Source: Shewanella profunda
GTDB lineage: Bacteria > Pseudomonadota > Gammaproteobacteria > Enterobacterales > Shewanellaceae
Assembly: GCF_023283765.1 (NCBI RefSeq)
Contig: NZ_JAKILG010000015.1
Coordinates: 1 to 64,000, forward strand
DNA length: 64,000 nucleotides
Direction of reading: 5' to 3'
Numbering within the stretch: the first letter of the stretch is position 1; each line of letters opens with the position of its first letter. The position numbers and the translations under genes were made by a program. Below the pieces are notes generated by a model that did not search any database, was not told the DNA's origin, and was given only the letters and a program-made list of their open reading frames with translations. Shown here one piece after another: positions 61,165 to 64,000 of the stretch.

Positions 61165-62673
61165 TTAGGCAGTCATTTCGGCAATTTTGAGTTTCCAGGT
61201 TTGTGGCCCGGTTTCGTGCACATTTCCGCCTAGGCTATCCACGGCGACAGTCACTGGCATATCTTCAACATCAAACTCATAAATGGCTTCCATTCCAAGA
61301 TCTTCGAATGCAAGGATCTTGGCTGACTTAATCGCCTTTGCCACTAAGTATGCCGCGCCACCTACGGCCATCAAATACACGGCTTGATTTTTCTTAATCG
61401 ATTCAACCGTAGCAGCACCACGCTCCGATTTACCAATCATACCCATTAAGCCCGCTTGCTCTAGCATCATATCGGTGAACTTATCCATACGGGTCGAGGT
61501 CGTTGGGCCTGCAGGGCCAACCACTTCATCACCCACGGCATCTACTGGACCTACGTAGTAGATAAAACGATTCTGGAAATCAACAGGGAAAGATTCTCCC
61601 CGCGCAAGCATGTCTTGAATACGTTTATGGGCGGCATCACGACCGGTGAGAATTTTACCTGAGAGCAGAACCGTTTCACCAGAGCGCCACTCAGCGATAT
61701 CGGCTTTTGTAAGTTTATTTACATCTACTCGACGTACATTATTACCCACTTCCCACGTTACCTCTGGCCAATCGGCAAGCTTGGGTGGGGTTAACTTAGC
61801 TGGCCCATTGCCATCTAATGTAAAATGCACGTGCCGCGTTGCTGCACAATTCGGAATAATACATACGGGTTTGGATGCTGCATGTGTAGGTGCGGTTTTG
61901 ATTTTGATATCCACAACTGTGGTCATCCCACCTAAACCTTGCGCGCCAATACCGAGTTTGTTCACACGTTCAAAAATATCTAAGCGCAACACTTCTTCGG
62001 CAGTTTGTGCTCCCCGCTCCTGTAATTCGTGGATATCAACAGAGCCCATCAGCGCTTCTTTCGCCATCAATGCCGCTTTTTCGGCCGTACCACCGATACC
62101 AATACCCAACATGCCAGGTGGACACCAACCAGCGCCCATTAGCGGTACCGTTTTCTCCACCCATGCCGCAATATCATCCGATGGGTTTAGCATCGCCATT
62201 TTAGTCTTGTTCTCTGAGCCGCCGCCCTTGGCCGCGATCATAATATCAACTTTATCGCCGGGAACCATTTCTATATGGACGACCGCAGGACCATTGGTAT
62301 TCGTGTTTTTACGGGCGCCAGCAGGATCGGAGACGACCGACATCCGCAATGGATTGGTTATACTGCTGTAGGCTCTCTTAGTACCTTCATCAACCATTTC
62401 CTGTACCGTCATATCGGTATCCCACTGTACTTGCATGCCAATTTTGACAAAGCAAGTCACAATCCCCGTATCTTGGCAGATAGGACGCTTACCTTCTGCA
62501 GCCATTCTTGAGTTAATCAATATTTGGGCAATAGCATCTTTAGCCGCGACACTTTTCTCAGCGTGGTACGCCTTTTCCATCGCGCGAATAAAATCCAGTG
62601 GATGATAGTAGGAGATGTATTGAAGCGCATCTTCGATACTGTCAATAAAATCGACTTTCTTTATAGTTGTCAT
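61165..62673 (-). CDS. Fumarate hydratase, class I
   Basis: A 502-residue iron-sulfur fumarase. The cluster cysteines are likely Cys66 (RPICQDTG), Cys184 (GAGWCPPGMLG) and one of Cys271/Cys276 (VCIIPNCAATRH). The C-terminal domain has VGPAGPTTSTRMDKFTD and GGNVHETGP. Oxygen-sensitive and used in the reductive branch of the TCA cycle to turn malate into fumarate. AAGGG lies 6 bases before the ATG. It lies downstream of the DASS transporter gene on the same strand, 67 bases apart, and faces the dcuSR genes. Confidence 0.94.
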   Translation of the reverse strand: MTTIKKVDFIDSIEDALQYISYYHPLDFIRAMEKAYHAEKSVAAKDAIAQILINSRMAAEGKRPICQDTGIVTCFVKIGMQVQWDTDMTVQEMVDEGTKRAYSSITNPLRMSVVSDPAGARKNTNTNGPAVVHIEMVPGDKVDIMIAAKGGGSENKTKMAMLNPSDDIAAWVEKTVPLMGAGWCPPGMLGIGIGGTAEKAALMAKEALMGSVDIHELQERGAQTAEEVLRLDIFERVNKLGIGAQGLGGMTTVVDIKIKTAPTHAASKPVCIIPNCAATRHVHFTLDGNGPAKLTPPKLADWPEVTWEVGNNVRRVDVNKLTKADIAEWRSGETVLLSGKILTGRDAAHKRIQDMLARGESFPVDFQNRFIYYVGPVDAVGDEVVGPAGPTTSTRMDKFTDMMLEQAGLMGMIGKSERGAATVESIKKNQAVYLMAVGGAAYLVAKAIKSAKILAFEDLGMEAIYEFDVEDMPVTVAVDSLGGNVHETGPQTWKLKIAEMTA

Positions 62674-62740
62674 AACGTTCCCTTGTATTATTTACAGCAA
62701 GCAAGGGCGAGGGGAAATAAATACCGCGCCCGATACATGA

Positions 62741-64000
62741 TTAATATAGCCCGATCACTTTCCACCAAATTCCGCCCACAAGGGTCCAAATGGTGATTTG
62801 TAATAATCCCATTGCAAAACCTACGCTCCACCATTTAGGCAGTGACACATGGCCAGCCCCAAAAAGGATAGGTGCAGGCCCAGTTCCGTAGTGAGTACCA
62901 CAGGCATATAAGTTAGAAGTAAAACCAAAGATAAGCGCCGCTAGAAGACCTGGAGCACCTAGTTGGATCGCCACTGCAAGAAATACAGAATAAAGTGCAG
63001 CAACGTGGGCAGTTGCAGATGCAAAGGCGTAATGGATGTAAAAGTAGATTAATACCAATGAAAACAGTGCAACTGGCCAATCTAAACCACTCAGATTAGC
63101 GGCGATATTGGTACCAAACCATGTAATCAGACCAAGCTTGTTTAGGAAAGTGGCCATCATCACCAGCGCGGAAAACCAAACCAGCGTATTCCAAGCCCCT
63201 TTTTCCTTCAGCACATCATCCCAACTGAGCACATTAGCTGTCACGAGTATGATTAAACCAACCATGGCAGCAGTTGTACCGCTGACGCCTAATGCAGGCC
63301 CACCAATCCAGAGCGCGATTAAGGCAATAAAAGTCCCCAGAGTAGTCCACTCCGTTAGCTTCATTTTACCCATATCAGCAAGGGCTCTTGCAGCAATCTG
63401 AGGGGCTTGTGGAGTAGATGTAATACTCGGTTTATTTAGCATGTAAGCAAACAATGGCATTAATATGAGCGCCACAATCCCCGGAACTAATGCAGCTAAA
63501 GCCCATTGACCCCAAGTGATCTCTACCCCCATATCCGCAGCTAATTTCGCCGCAAGAGGATTAGCAGCCATACCGGTTAGAAACATAGCACCAGTGATAG
63601 TCGTGCCATGAAAAACCGTTGTCATCAGGAAGCTACCTATCTTACCCGAAGTGCCATCTTCCGCTTTTGAGCCGTAGGCATCTGCGACTGAGTTAGCCAG
63701 AGGAAACACAATCCCGCCTGTACGGGCAGTATTAGATGGAATCGCTGGCGCTAGGATCAAATCTGTTAACAGCAAGCCATAGGATAGACTCAGTGTTTTT
63801 TTGCCAAGTAATCTCATAAACACAAAACCAATGCGTGCTCCTAGCCCGCTCTTGATAAACGCTCTTGAGATGAAAAAAGCTGTCACAATTAACCAAATAA
63901 CGTCATTAGAGAACCCTGTCAGTGACTCTTTAATCGTCAACGTTCCTGTTAACGCCGTTATTGTTATTCCCCCGATAGCAACGGCACCCATTGGAATAGG
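62741..64000 (-). CDS. DASS-family anion (dicarboxylate) transporter, truncated at window end
   Basis: A partial membrane protein whose start lies beyond the window: the frame is open to the last base, and the ATG at 63991 is internal. About ten helices remain. The two SNT motifs of the family are seen as APAIPSNTARTGGI (N-terminal repeat) and GFTSNLYACGTHYG (C-terminal repeat). Members import succinate, fumarate, malate or citrate, with sodium or by exchange. Cotranscription with the fumarase, and proximity to frdABCD and dcuSR, support a C4-dicarboxylate substrate; exchange for succinate is inference. Confidence 0.9.
   Translation of the reverse strand, partial: PIPMGAVAIGGITITALTGTLTIKESLTGFSNDVIWLIVTAFFISRAFIKSGLGARIGFVFMRLLGKKTLSLSYGLLLTDLILAPAIPSNTARTGGIVFPLANSVADAYGSKAEDGTSGKIGSFLMTTVFHGTTITGAMFLTGMAANPLAAKLAADMGVEITWGQWALAALVPGIVALILMPLFAYMLNKPSITSTPQAPQIAARALADMGKMKLTEWTTLGTFIALIALWIGGPALGVSGTTAAMVGLIILVTANVLSWDDVLKEKGAWNTLVWFSALVMMATFLNKLGLITWFGTNIAANLSGLDWPVALFSLVLIYFYIHYAFASATAHVAALYSVFLAVAIQLGAPGLLAALIFGFTSNLYACGTHYGTGPAPILFGAGHVSLPKWWSVGFAMGLLQITIWTLVGGIWWKVIGLY

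Noticed and set aside
1..64000. CRISPR array, tRNA, rRNA, insertion sequence or prophage
   Set aside because: No repeat-spacer pattern, cloverleaf, rRNA-like sequence, transposase or phage structural gene was seen by eye; no search could be run.

Overview
The window reads as a chromosomal segment of a Shewanella-like gammaproteobacterium. The evidence is gene content and order: a PrnB-like haem protein beside a kynureninase-like enzyme, a moa-mod molybdenum cluster next to an ETF:quinone oxidoreductase and a chemoreceptor, ntrBC beside a DUF4124 gene, cpxPRA beside fieF, an SHP/diheme cytochrome c cluster, and a fumarate reductase operon. No rRNA, tRNA, CRISPR array, insertion sequence or prophage was recognised. 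The species is an inference.

Layout. 0-2 kb is an AT-rich stretch with a solitary HEPN-like gene, an unknown gene and a small lipoprotein. 2-12 kb holds the kynureninase-like/PrnB-like pair, a TetR regulator divergent from a metallo-beta-lactamase-fold protein, a LytM peptidase, a Fur-type TonB receptor, an unlisted 55-residue Pmp3-type membrane peptide and a pseudouridine synthase. 12-14.7 kb is a PepSY / response regulator / histidine kinase operon. 14.9-19.9 kb is moaACDE-modABC, all on the minus strand, led by a probable Moco riboswitch. 20-29 kb carries ETF-QO, a chemoreceptor with a sigma-28-like promoter, a MOSC protein, a GGDEF protein and a sugar kinase. 29-36 kb carries ovothiol synthase OvoA, nucleoside phosphorylase PpnP and an electrophile-detoxification unit (TetR, YqhD-type dehydrogenase, DJ-1 family, GST) with two matching operators. 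36-43 kb carries ntrBC, a zinc/iron efflux pump and cpxP/cpxRA. 43-49 kb has an AcoR-type sigma-54 activator divergent from an aldehyde dehydrogenase with a clear -24/-12 promoter, then a short-chain dehydrogenase divergent from a frameshifted LysR gene. 50-54.4 kb is cytochrome b, SHP, diheme cytochrome c and a second PepSY/regulator/kinase set. 55-64 kb is frdABCD and dcuSR facing a class I fumarase and a truncated DASS-family transporter.

How it works together. Much of the window serves anaerobic or microaerobic respiration: molybdate uptake and cofactor synthesis for molybdoenzymes, fumarate respiration with its own sensor, hydratase and carrier, electron entry through ETF-QO, and c-type cytochromes. 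The rest is mostly stress sensing (Cpx, NemR-like detoxification, ovothiol, Fur) and nitrogen control (NtrBC).

Most notable points: the uncharacterised PrnB-like/kynureninase-like pair with two tandem palindromes upstream; the moaA leader, in which two mutually exclusive stems share one segment and control the ribosome binding site; two PepSY two-component loci in one window, one attached to the oxygen-binding cytochrome SHP; the paired operators of the detoxification unit; and the one-base LysR frameshift in a run of five G. Nothing here is clearly a wholly new system. The PrnB-like pair and the PepSY-SHP locus are the best candidates for undescribed biology.
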